A stretch of DNA of 64,000 bases. Source: Yponomeuta sedellus. Lineage: Eukaryota; Arthropoda; Insecta; Lepidoptera; Yponomeutidae. The stretch is taken from positions 5,597,274 to 5,661,273 of the forward strand of contig OW203734.1 in NCBI GenBank assembly GCA_934045075.1, read 5' to 3'. A model generated the notes under the pieces. That model did no database searches, was not told the DNA's origin, and was given only the letters and a program-made list of their open reading frames with translations. The position numbers and the translations under genes are program-made. Shown here one piece after another: positions 41,227-50,300 of this stretch (positions are counted from its first letter, which is position 1; the number at the start of each line of letters is the position of its first letter).

Positions 41227-42155
41227 GCAAACAATCTGTTGTAAATGAAATCCATAAAGCAGCTAGAAGAAATTTCCCACGTCGTTCTGTTATTTTAAAA
41301 GGGATTGATGATTTATGGCAAGCCGATTTGATTGATATGCAAAACTATCAGAAGGTTAACAAAGGATTCAAATTTATTTTAGTAGTCATCGATGCTTTTT
41401 CTAAATACGCATGGATCGCTCCATTAAAGAATAAAACAAAAACTGAGGTGTCTCTAGCGTTTGATAAGGTTTTACAAGAAGGCCGATCACCTGCTAATTT
41501 ACAAACCGACAAGGGTACCGAATTTCACAATGACGTTTTTCAGAAGCTTACGAACCGATGGAAAATAAATCATTATTCAACTTATTCAACAAAAAAAGCG
41601 TCTATAGTAGAAAGATTAATAAGAACTTTGAAGAGCAAGTTGTTTAAACATTTTAGCTTGTTTGGAAATTATAAGTGGATTGGAGAACCTTTATGTGATA
41701 TAGTTAAGAGCTATAATAATACTATGCATCGCACTACAAAACATATGCCGTCTGAAATAAACAAGTTAAATGAATCACTCGTTGCATGTAATATAAACAA
41801 ATCACAACCTTCCTTACCTGCAAAGAAAATTAAATTTCGTGTTGGAGACTTTGTCCGTATCAGCAAGCACAAAGGAGATTTTCAAAAAGGATATACACCA
41901 AACTGGTCTACCGAATTATTCACTGTTGTAAAAGTAATAAAATCTATACCCACAACATATTACATACGAGATCAACATTGTATACCAATAAAAGGTTGTT
42001 TTTACGAACACGAACTGCAAAAAACTAGCTGTCCCAATATTTATTTAGTTGAGAAGGTAATTAAAAAAAAGGGAAACAAATATCTTGTTAAATGGCTCGG
42101 CTTAGGTCAAGAGGAAAATAGTTGGATTAATAAAAGTGCTATAATAAAGCATTGA
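41223..42155 (+). CDS. Polinton integrase (retroviral type, with chromodomain)
   Basis: 310 aa. Catalytic triad: Asp35 in 'LWQADLIDM', Asp96 in 'QTDKGTEFHND', Glu130 in 'SIVERLIRTLKSKL', with a 33-residue gap between the last two, as in DDE integrases. An SH3-like segment ('FRVGDFVRISKHKGDF') follows near 205. The C-terminal chromodomain (about 270-307) has 'YLVEKVIKKKGNKYLVKWLG'-type spacing with aromatic residues at the expected cage positions. Role: inserting the element into chromatin with a 6-bp duplication, matching the CAGCGC repeat seen at the ends. No frameshift. Starts by ATGA overlap with the previous gene. Confidence 0.94.
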   Translation: MSKQSVVNEIHKAARRNFPRRSVILKGIDDLWQADLIDMQNYQKVNKGFKFILVVIDAFSKYAWIAPLKNKTKTEVSLAFDKVLQEGRSPANLQTDKGTEFHNDVFQKLTNRWKINHYSTYSTKKASIVERLIRTLKSKLFKHFSLFGNYKWIGEPLCDIVKSYNNTMHRTTKHMPSEINKLNESLVACNINKSQPSLPAKKIKFRVGDFVRISKHKGDFQKGYTPNWSTELFTVVKVIKSIPTTYYIRDQHCIPIKGCFYEHELQKTSCPNIYLVEKVIKKKGNKYLVKWLGLGQEENSWINKSAIIKH

Positions 42156-42204
42156 AGTATATTACTACAGATTAGTTAACTTATTTTTCATTACATCGTT
42201 AGTT

Positions 42205-42933
42205 ATGAAAGGGAAAGGACTTCTCAATACTTTAATCAATAATTTACCAATAGAGTTACACTTACCAGGCTACAACTACTGCGGTCCAGGTACTCGATTA
42301 CAAGAACGTTTGCAAAGAGGCGATAAAGGCATAAACCCTTTGGACAGCGCTTGTATGCTGCACGACATAGCTTATTCAAAGTATTCAAGTTTAGAAGATC
42401 GGCATAAGGCTGACTTAGAGCTAAGAAAGATGGCAAAGCAACGATTAAAATCAGAAGATGCTAGCAGAGGTGAAAAAGTTGCATCATGGTTGGTGAATAA
42501 AGTAATGAAAGCAAAAATTAAATCGGGTGCTGGAATTAAATCATTCAAAACTTCTATGGCTAAATTAAAATCGCATCTGAAAAAAAAGAAACCTAAAAAT
42601 ATTCAAGATGCTATTCAGTTTGCATACTTAGCAGCAAAAAAAATATTTCATAAGAAAAATAATATGAAGCTGCCAAGAATTATTCCCATCCCTAAAACTG
42701 GAGGAATACTTCCACTCATTCCTATTTTTGCTGGTCTATCAGCATTGGGTTCTTTAGCTGGAGGTATTGGTGGAATAGCAAAAGCAGTTAATGATTACAA
42801 GTCAGCCCAAAAAAATCTTTCTGAATCCGTGCGTCACAATAAAATGATGGAATCGATCTCCTTAGGCAAAGGTTTATACATCAAACCATACAAGACAGGT
42901 AAGGGATTGTGCGTACATTCTTCAAAAAACTAG
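42205..42933 (+). CDS. Capsid-associated protein with phospholipase A2 domain
   Basis: 242 aa. Residues 18-60 carry the parvovirus/insect-type PLA2 signature: calcium loop 'YNYCGPGT' (23-30) and catalytic 'LDSACMLHDIAYS' with His53-Asp54. A Lys-rich middle (about 95-150) follows, then a hydrophobic/Gly-rich helix ('LPLIPIFAGLSALGSLAGG', about 172-190), then a Lys/Gly tail with 'GKGLYIKPYKTGKGL'. Known: PLA2 domains in parvovirus VP1 breach endosomal membranes, and similar domains are found in some Polinton and adintovirus proteins. Inferred: a minor virion protein aiding membrane passage or assembly. The end overlaps the protease start by 25 nt in another frame. Confidence 0.88.
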   Translation: MKGKGLLNTLINNLPIELHLPGYNYCGPGTRLQERLQRGDKGINPLDSACMLHDIAYSKYSSLEDRHKADLELRKMAKQRLKSEDASRGEKVASWLVNKVMKAKIKSGAGIKSFKTSMAKLKSHLKKKKPKNIQDAIQFAYLAAKKIFHKKNNMKLPRIIPIPKTGGILPLIPIFAGLSALGSLAGGIGGIAKAVNDYKSAQKNLSESVRHNKMMESISLGKGLYIKPYKTGKGLCVHSSKN

Positions 42934-43304
42934 TTAAAAGGTTACCCAGACGAGCACTGAGTAATATAGATTTAATATATTATACTCGGGACATCCCATA
43001 CTTTCGAGGTGTCTATATGAGAGACACTTTACCAAGCAAATCAAATAACATCGAGTGCGCTATCCTGAATCTAGATAATTCAATAAATCCGGGAACTCAC
43101 TGGGTAGCCTACATTAAGATAAATAATTACAGCGTGTACTTTGATAGTTATGGTTTAAAACCACCTGTAGAATTAATCAAGTACTTAACAAAAAACACTA
43201 ACGTTTATTATAGTTATATGAACTATCAACAAAACAACACCTATAATTGCGGTCATTTATGCATAAAATTTTTAAAAACATTCTGGTTGAAACATTTATA
43301 TTAA
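42909..43304 (+). CDS. Adenain-like cysteine protease (capsid maturation)
   Basis: 131 aa. Catalytic set in Ulp1/adenain order: His64 in 'GTHWVAYI', Asp79 in 'YFDSYG', Gln near 107-108 in 'NYQQNN', Cys114 in 'NCGHLC'. Short even for this family (adenovirus protease about 200 aa; Polinton PRO commonly 130-200). Role: processing of capsid precursors during assembly. Starts inside the last codons of the PLA2-domain gene, so translation is probably coupled or reinitiated. The first residues are basic ('FFKKLVKRLPRR'). Confidence 0.92.
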   Translation: MRTFFKKLVKRLPRRALSNIDLIYYTRDIPYFRGVYMRDTLPSKSNNIECAILNLDNSINPGTHWVAYIKINNYSVYFDSYGLKPPVELIKYLTKNTNVYYSYMNYQQNNTYNCGHLCIKFLKTFWLKHLY

Positions 43305-43335
43305 GAAATCATAAACTATTCTCACCATTATTACG

Positions 43336-44007
43336 ATGTCATTCACGCTATCAATAACCGGTTGTAAACCAGCTTTGTCAACATTTTATTCGCCGGCTCT
43401 GCAGCTTGATGGTGAATATGAATGTGGGCTGATCTTTTTTTCGACGTTTAATTCGATTCCTAACATAGAATGCTACAACAACAAATTTCATTATGGCGAC
43501 AACGAAATGATTGAAATACCCGAAGGATCATACGAGCTATTAGATATAAATGACTTTTTAAAAACAAATTTAGTAGACTGTACGTTTAATTTGATATGTA
43601 ACAATAACACTTTGAGCACAAAAATAATTTGTTCAAAAGATATTCATTTTGAGAAATCCGGTTCAATCGGAAGGATATTGGGTTTTGGAAATCAGACTCT
43701 TAAAGCTAATATATTACATGAGTCTCTCTTCCCTGTAAACATTCTACCAACAACCATCGTTCGAATAGAATGTGATATCGTGAGCGGATCGTACATAAAT
43801 GGGAAGCCTAGCCATATAATTTACGAATTTGCACCTAATGTACCGCCAGGGTACAGGATTATAGAAATCCCAAAAAATTTGATATATTTCCCAGTAAATC
43901 AAAATACAGTTAGCGAGATTAATATAAGGATTTTGGATGCAAATAACAACCTTATAAATCTACGACAAGAAGAACTACAGTTATATTTACACCTAAGACG
44001 AAAATGA
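43336..44007 (+). CDS. Polinton minor capsid protein (penton-type single jelly roll)
   Basis: 223 aa. Position (between protease and major capsid) and sequence features ('GEYECGLIFFSTFNSIPNIE', 'EIPEGSYELLDIN') match the Polinton minor capsid protein predicted to form pentons: a beta-rich chain with an I-P-E-G-x-Y-E turn. Inferred role: occupying capsid vertices. The stop overlaps the next small ORF by ATGA (44004-44007). Intact. Confidence 0.87.
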   Translation: MSFTLSITGCKPALSTFYSPALQLDGEYECGLIFFSTFNSIPNIECYNNKFHYGDNEMIEIPEGSYELLDINDFLKTNLVDCTFNLICNNNTLSTKIICSKDIHFEKSGSIGRILGFGNQTLKANILHESLFPVNILPTTIVRIECDIVSGSYINGKPSHIIYEFAPNVPPGYRIIEIPKNLIYFPVNQNTVSEINIRILDANNNLINLRQEELQLYLHLRRK

Positions 44008-44150
44008 TAGATTTCATAAATAAAACATTGGTACCCGAAACCAAAGATCTCAGTACAACACATCCACCGCAACAGAAACCACCTGCTAAAAAGAAAAAAC
44101 TGACTAAGGAAAATAAACAATTTCTCAGATACTTAAAAGTCATAAAATGA
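44004..44150 (+). CDS. 48-codon basic micro-ORF between the two capsid genes
   Basis: Starts by ATGA overlap with the minor capsid stop and ends by ATGA overlap with the major capsid start (44147-44150), so it fills the gap exactly. 48 aa: an N-terminal half with prolines, then a Lys cluster 'AKKKKLTKENKQFLRYL'. The 'LTKEN..FL..L' ending looks like a short conserved viral motif rather than noise, but I cannot name a family. Candidates: a capsid cement or DNA-condensing peptide (speculative). The tight coupling on both sides is the main evidence that it is real. Confidence 0.7.
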   Translation: MIDFINKTLVPETKDLSTTHPPQQKPPAKKKKLTKENKQFLRYLKVIK

Positions 44151-45361
44151 ATATCTTAAATATCTTGGATTCTTTCGCCTACGACAACAGCATTGAAAGC
44201 TACCAAATCCATTCGTATAAGCCCTACATTAATAGTTTTAACAAAAACGATGAAATACGCTTTCCCATCAATCAACAAGACTTATATGTCTTACCGTCAC
44301 AGAGTACACTATACATCGAAGGTTCTATCACAGTGCACCGTCCAAATGGCGATAAAAAAGAGAGAGTGAGTAATATTGAGTTGGTGAATAATGCAGCGCT
44401 TTTTCTTTTCCAAGACATTCGATATGAACTAAATGGCGTAGAAATTGATAGGATAAAAAATGCTGGGATCACAACTACTATTAAATCATTGCTCTCGATG
44501 AATGAAAATGAATCAAAAATGTCACGGCTATGGGGGTGGGACATTGATGGAATAAAAAATACTACTGGTAATTTTTCCGCCTGTATCCCATTGAATAAAG
44601 TTTTAGGTTTCGCTGAAGATTATAATAAAATAATAATGAACTGTAAACATGAGCTGGTTCTTTTGCGTAGTAATACAAACCTTAATTCTATTAAATTAAC
44701 CACTAATGAAGTGTTAGATGACATAACCATTAACAAAATTGTATGGAGAGTACCGCATATAAAAGTATCTGATCGTGAAAGAGTTAACTTGCTGAGATGT
44801 TTGGAGAAAGATAGACCTATCAGTTTAGCATTTAGGAATTGGGATCTCTATGAATACCCTCTTTTACCACAGACTACAAAACATACTTGGTCTATAAAAA
44901 CCACATCTCAATTAGAGAAACCACGTTATGTGATTATTGGTTTACAAACTAATCGGAAAAGTTTAGGTATGAAAGACATGTCTCACTTTGATCATTGTTA
45001 TGTACGTGATGTCAAGGTTTTTTTAAATTCAACTTACTTTCCATATGAAAGTCTCAATATTAAGTTTACTGAAGAAAGGTATATGATATTATATGAGCAG
45101 TACGCTAGATTCCAACAGTCTTACTATGGACGTCGGTGTGAGCCGTTGTTAAATCTGAAGGATTTCAAAGATAAAGCACCATTATTTGTAATAGATTGCT
45201 GCAGGCAAAATGAGACCCTGAAGACAGGTCCCATTGATGTTAGAGTAGAAATAGAGAGTGATTTAGAAATACCAGATCAAACTTCTGCTTACTGCCTCAT
45301 ACTAAACGATTGTGTAATCGAATATAAACCACTTTCTAACATCGTTAAAAAAATAACATGA
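44147..45361 (+). CDS. Polinton major capsid protein (double jelly roll)
   Basis: 404 aa. The N-terminal segment 'IHSYKPYINSFNKNDEIRFP' is followed by 'QDLYVLPSQSTLYIEG', the typical opening of insect Polinton capsid proteins. A long beta-rich chain follows. Known: Polinton MCPs have the adenovirus-type double jelly-roll fold. Role: capsid shell. Length is in range (400-500 aa) though at the short end. The stop overlaps the next gene's start by ATGA (45358-45361). Intact frame. Confidence 0.88.
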   Translation: MNILNILDSFAYDNSIESYQIHSYKPYINSFNKNDEIRFPINQQDLYVLPSQSTLYIEGSITVHRPNGDKKERVSNIELVNNAALFLFQDIRYELNGVEIDRIKNAGITTTIKSLLSMNENESKMSRLWGWDIDGIKNTTGNFSACIPLNKVLGFAEDYNKIIMNCKHELVLLRSNTNLNSIKLTTNEVLDDITINKIVWRVPHIKVSDRERVNLLRCLEKDRPISLAFRNWDLYEYPLLPQTTKHTWSIKTTSQLEKPRYVIIGLQTNRKSLGMKDMSHFDHCYVRDVKVFLNSTYFPYESLNIKFTEERYMILYEQYARFQQSYYGRRCEPLLNLKDFKDKAPLFVIDCCRQNETLKTGPIDVRVEIESDLEIPDQTSAYCLILNDCVIEYKPLSNIVKKIT

Positions 45362-45846
45362 ATTCTGAACATATTTTTGTAGATTTACAAGGATTTAGAG
45401 ATTATAAAAATAATTTTATTATTAAAGAGTTTGCTCTCGCTACTAAAGAATTTACTATGGTCTACTTGGTAAAACCTCCTTATCCATTTTCTACTTTATC
45501 AGATAGCGAAAAAAAGCAAGTTGTTTGGTTGGAAAAGAATAGAGGAATTTATTGGCGTGAAGGTTTTATTGACTACCGCGAATTTCATAGGTTAATTTAT
45601 AGTTTATTGAGGAATAAGAAATTTTTTGTAAAAGGTTTAGAAAAAATCATGTGGGTAAATAAACTTTGTGGTGATTGTTGTGTTATTAATATCGAGGAAA
45701 ATCAATGTCCTAATATAAAATACCTGCATGATAAATATAGTGTATGCAATTTTACGTGTTTTTCTCACCACAAACAATGTGCGTTGAAAAATGTACTATG
45801 TGTTAAGAAATGGTTTTATGAAAATAATGTTATAGAATTTATTTAG
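45358..45846 (+). CDS. Uncharacterised Polinton protein, Cys/His-rich C-terminus
   Basis: 162 aa. Opens 'FVDLQGFRDYKNNFIIKEFA', continues 'LVKPPYPFSTL', 'WLEKNRGIYW', 'FVKGLEKIMWV', and ends with a cluster (C-x2-D-C, NQCPN, C-x3-CFSHHKQC) that could bind zinc. I recognise the overall pattern as a repeated companion of insect Maverick-type elements, possibly an RNase H-fold/exonuclease-like module (D-x-Q start, later conserved acid and His), but the catalytic set is incomplete and this is inference. Last gene of the + arm; followed by a poly(A) signal at 45888. Confidence 0.78.
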   Translation: MNSEHIFVDLQGFRDYKNNFIIKEFALATKEFTMVYLVKPPYPFSTLSDSEKKQVVWLEKNRGIYWREGFIDYREFHRLIYSLLRNKKFFVKGLEKIMWVNKLCGDCCVINIEENQCPNIKYLHDKYSVCNFTCFSHHKQCALKNVLCVKKWFYENNVIEFI

Positions 45847-45887
45847 AATAAGCAAGTATTTATGTAACTTTTTTATTGAAAGTAAGA

Positions 45888-45928
45888 AATAAATGTAAAT
45901 GTATTTAAAAAAGAAAACATGTTTTATT
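45888..45928. terminator. Back-to-back poly(A) signals between convergent arms
   Basis: AATAAA on + at 45888-45893 and AATAAA on - at 45928-45923, only 29 bp apart. They serve the + arm ending at 45846 and the - gene ending at 45955. Confidence 0.75.
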
Positions 45929-45954
45929 TAATTAATTTTTAATTTAAAACGAAA

Positions 45955-46426
45955 TTAATAACTATTGCACATATTTTTAGAAATGTTCTTAACTACGTTT
46001 TCCACCATGTCCATTATTTCGTCTACAGGATCTATCACAACATATTGGGCACTTAACACCGCACTTTCACTGTTTGTGTCCTTACACTCATTTAAGTCGA
46101 ATACTTCTATTTTTATCAACCGATTTCCTCTTCTTGCCGCCTTGCTAACCACATATGATGTAGACGTGGAGTCCTTTGCAACCCGTTTCCTTGAAGTCTT
46201 ACTTTTCCGCTTCCCCACGTCTGATGGAGCCGGGTTTCGTATTTCTTCGACATCACTATCGAACCCACTCAAAATATTTTGCGCGTAGTAGTAAGGGTCA
46301 GTCGGATCAGTCTCGCCTAAAATCTGAAAAAAACAAAAAAAAAAAATTATTAAAAATATTCAAACCTATTTCAAACTGTGTAATATAAATTGGATGGAAA
46401 AAAATAATGCTTACCGAAATCGACAT
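45955..46426 (-). CDS. Small acidic/basic nuclear-type protein, two exons
   Basis: Exon 1 is 46426-46415 (ATG plus three codons) with a 'gtaagc' donor. The intron is 91 nt (46414-46324) with a T-rich tract and 'ttttttcag' acceptor. Exon 2 is 46323-45955. Joined length is 126 aa with the frame kept. Features: acidic 'SDVEE', then Lys/Arg-rich 'GKRKSKTSRKRVAK' (nuclear-signal-like), then a hydrophobic/acidic C-terminal region. No family recognised. An upstream 'gtaagt' near 46525 may be the donor of a 5' untranslated exon. Without the intron the frame has no ATG in this region, which supports splicing. The layout resembles the - gene at 51-52.4 kb. Confidence 0.65.
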
Positions 46427-47373
46427 GTTTTCACGTCTGCTGATCTTCTAGTTGGCTCGAACGATGCAGTAACAATAAATTACTGAACCACCAAATATAA
46501 AATGGATTTGTAGATGAGTGTAACTTACCTATTCATACGTTTCGATCGCTCTAGAAAATTAATCCTGTCTCTTTTAATACATATAAGAGTGAGCGAGCTC
46601 GAATTCGTAGTCAGCATTATCAATATCGAATGTGTTTGAATCAAGTATGTCATTGCTGACTAAGTAAATAGTAGTCATTGAACCCTTGCGCGCTATGCAA
46701 CATCGATGCGCCTCCCTTGCTGTTTGCAACATCGCTAACACCTTGACTTGACCTACTTTTGACTGTCTCGTCGGTCTAGTGATGATAGCGTTTGATTACT
46801 ATTGCAGAGGTCGTGGGCTCGATTCCCACAGGGAGCTGTCATACTTTCAGTAGACACGAAATCAAAACTTCATTGAATATAGTTTAGCTCTCCTCATCCC
46901 ACCGCGCTCAAGACTATGTCTATAGCAAAAATTTCTGAGATATGTAGGAACTAACAATACTTACATATTCTTTTGTTTTTGTAACATTAGGTAACAATGT
47001 TAGGTCATGGAAATAAAAGAAGCTGGTAGTATAACCCAATTTATTCACCCAAAACTATACTTATTAGCTTATAGTACATAACACTTTTATAACTAAGTAC
47101 CTATCTATTTTAATTCATTACATTATTAGTTCACTTAAATAAATACGCTATTCTTAACATACCTAAAGAGCTTTAGCTTTAACTTGAAGAGCATAAGAAC
47201 GAAAACATAATATTAAGCTTATTCCACACTAGCTCTATCGCGGCGGTTACCGCAGCCGCAATCCATACACATAGCATCTAAGACTGAAACAGATCTATGA
47301 AATACATCATATCACGATATTTTGATTACATATTTTTAAATTTTATCCCATGGTCAATTTTACTATCTTATTT
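46427..47373. other. Polinton intergenic region with SINE insert
   Basis: Probable promoter region for the - gene at 46.4 kb ('cttatatg' on the minus strand near 46583). Holds a tRNA-derived SINE from 46766. No other ORF recognised. Confidence 0.4.
46766..46885 (+). repeat. tRNA-derived SINE inside Polinton
   Basis: Box A-like 'tcggtctagtgatgatagcg' and box B-like 'gtgggctcgattcccac'. Same superfamily as 56.43 kb. Its 3' end is unclear, so 46885 is approximate. Confidence 0.55.
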
Positions 47374-50300
47374 TCATAATATTGAGGTATGGCCCCACGC
47401 TTTAGTTGAGATTTGATCCCGATGAATCAAACGTTTATCATCATTTCTCGATAGAGCTATTTTGTTGACACTTTGCGTAAATATTTCATGTTTTATCGAT
47501 TTAAACAAGATATTTCTCTTGCGCAGCACATTACCTTCAAACAAGGTCTGCTCATAATTACTAAAGTTAAGACCGCGAATAACGCTCATTTTTACTCCTT
47601 TGGCCTTTTTGACAGTTTTTTCTAAAGTTTTGAAACAGTACAGTTTTGATCGTAATCCTACAAATTCTGTAATAATTTCACCACCCATTTCATCCTTAAA
47701 TAGCCCAGGAATCTTTTTGTTTTTTAATGGAATTTGATGTATATTATTACTATCGTAATTACTCGTATCAAAGTAAGGTAGTAAACGGTATTTCAAATCT
47801 AGGAAGAAGTCCTCTGTGGACAAATGATAGATGAAGCTATCCGTATCAGTATAGCACATCTCAACATATTTCCCATACATAGGTTTAATAATTGAATAAT
47901 GAAAGTCATACATGTGGCTTTTGGATAACTCAAGAACAGTAAACCCAATGTAGATAGGTTTATCTAAAACCACACGTTCTGGTTTCATTTGGATGGCAAC
48001 CAAATTTTCGGAAAAAACTGAAGCACTGTGAAAGTTTGGACGGGCTATCAATTTTTCTGCCGATGTGCATTTTTTCGTTTTGTTTTGACTATCGCTCCAT
48101 TGATTTACCAAATAGACGTTTACTCTGTGTTCAGTATTTTCTATAGTCTTTCCAAATATGCTGTTGTTCAAGAGTTTGAAAAAGTCTTGTTCGAAAGTTG
48201 ATTGGGCTTGTTGCCTCAGTTTTGTATTAAGTTCAATGTATTGTTTGAGATAAGCACTTTGACGAAAAGTAATGACTCTATGGATTTTTCTTAGTATTAA
48301 TCCATGTTTCAAGCATGTTTTAAGATGCACATAATGAATAACATATCGATATTTATCGTATAGGTTAGGGATTAATTTCGAACTCTTTCCACCGGGTGGT
48401 ATGCATCGCTCAGGACAAAATGGGAAATCATTGTGATAGTCGTGTAGGTGTGTGGGATAAATAATATCCACTTCAAGAATATAACCAAAAGATGCATTAT
48501 CAGGAACTGATGTGATATCAATGGTATTCACTTCAGACTGTTCCAAAAATCTGAAATCTGACAAAGGTAATACTTGAGACATGCTGAAGCCGTATAAATT
48601 GTTAGCATCAATATACGTTATGAAGGACTCGGGACGTGATGGGTCGTACTCAGACATGTATTTATTGTTTGCTTTCGCATGTCGCTTGGAACACATACAT
48701 ACACCACCCCGTATTCCATCCTGAATCATCCGAATAATCGCTAAGTCGCTAAGCAATTCTAATCTGACCTTAGTTTTCAAAAGCATCGCATCAAATGATA
48801 AGCTGGGTGCTGTGAGGTAGAATGCCGGGTCTAATTGATAATATCGTTTACATGTTTTGCGGAAATGTTCAAAAATATCGGCTAGTAGCAAGACATCTGT
48901 TTTAACGTATAGATCAGTGTATTCACCTAAGTTACGAATGGAGAAAGTTGACCATACTGACTTGGCATGTTCATAATCTTGATCAGAAATTTCTTCACCA
49001 CTGATAGTATTATAAAAAGCAGATTTGGGTGGGAGGGAATTTTCTTCGTAGCATTTCCAATGTGACATATAGTCATATGGATAAACACCTTTGCGAGTGA
49101 GTAATTTGAGTTCAGTGTCATTTGCAAAAAATGATTTCAACAACGAGAATTCCTCCACCTTCATTGTTTTCGTGAGTTTTTCTAAACTGGTACCTAAAAA
49201 TTTAAATGAATCGATAAATCGAAGTTGGATACCTTCATCTTTCGATAATGGTATATACTTCGTGAAAGAAATATAGTTTTCTTTTGTTTTAGGTATTATT
49301 CTAATCGGACCAGGCGCCTCGCCTAGTTCTTTGATAAATAAATGGCAATCGTAGCCTGACAAATTGTGGAAAACAACTGGAACAAAATTTGGTAGTTTAA
49401 ATTGTAAATTACAATGCTTGTGAGCTGCCCCCCGATAGTGACCAGTGATGTGACAGTGGTCTCGAACCTTGTCAAATATTAAAAGATTATCACAAATATG
49501 ACAGCGGACAGCATTTTCAAAATTTTGTGAATCATTATCCGTGAATATAATTTTAATATTAGCTTTTAAAATAGTGTGTATTTGCTTCATGTCTCGATAC
49601 AACCATTCTACAAATTTTGATACACAGTCTGATCCCCGATAGCTGACGTAGCGATTATACTTGGCATCCACTGTACAAACAATATAGTAACCAAACGCTG
49701 AGGGCACATGTTGTTGTAGCAGGCTAGTGCTCGCAATGTTAGGGTCTGCTTCACACCCCAGATGACGTTGAAGCATAGTCTCAAAATCAGCATAAATGAT
49801 AAAGGGTATGTTTTGTTTTCGTTCGTAATTCTTAAATTGAAGAACCGACCCTTGGTTAGGAAGAGCTGTAGCAATACCACCACATGCATGAATGACTAGT
49901 TCATTAGATGTTTTAAAAAATAACAGACATGATGAGCAAAAATGCAGTTGCTGATGGTGTTTAGATATTTGGCTTCTAACCAGACGGGGAAGGTTTTTGA
50001 TCAAACAAAAGTGAGAGCCCTCATCATTCTCGAGAAATAGCAGATGAACGATATTTTTCGCAGTGGAAGACTCTGATCTGTATAGTGGACCTACAACAGT
50101 TTTTTTGCCTTGTAAGCCATACACAAAAATAGCGATATCTGGATTATTTTTTTCAAACACCGGGATGTCAGAAAAAGTTACTGGATATGATAAGCCTTGA
50201 GTGTTAAAAATATCGCGAAAATCGGGATAAGACGAGACACGATCGGGGTGGCTCTTTGAAGGGAATAGAGCAGCTGTAACACACCAAAGAAAACAATAAG

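Noticed and set aside
39080..45846. Bacterial or giant-virus contamination
   Set aside because: The exact CAGCGC duplication, terminal repeats, introns and nested insect SINE/MITE show the element is integrated in an insect-type chromosome.
45965..46288. 107-codon plus-strand ORF
   Set aside because: Shadow of the spliced minus-strand gene at 45955-46426, whose protein has clear acidic and nuclear-signal-like segments and consensus splice sites.
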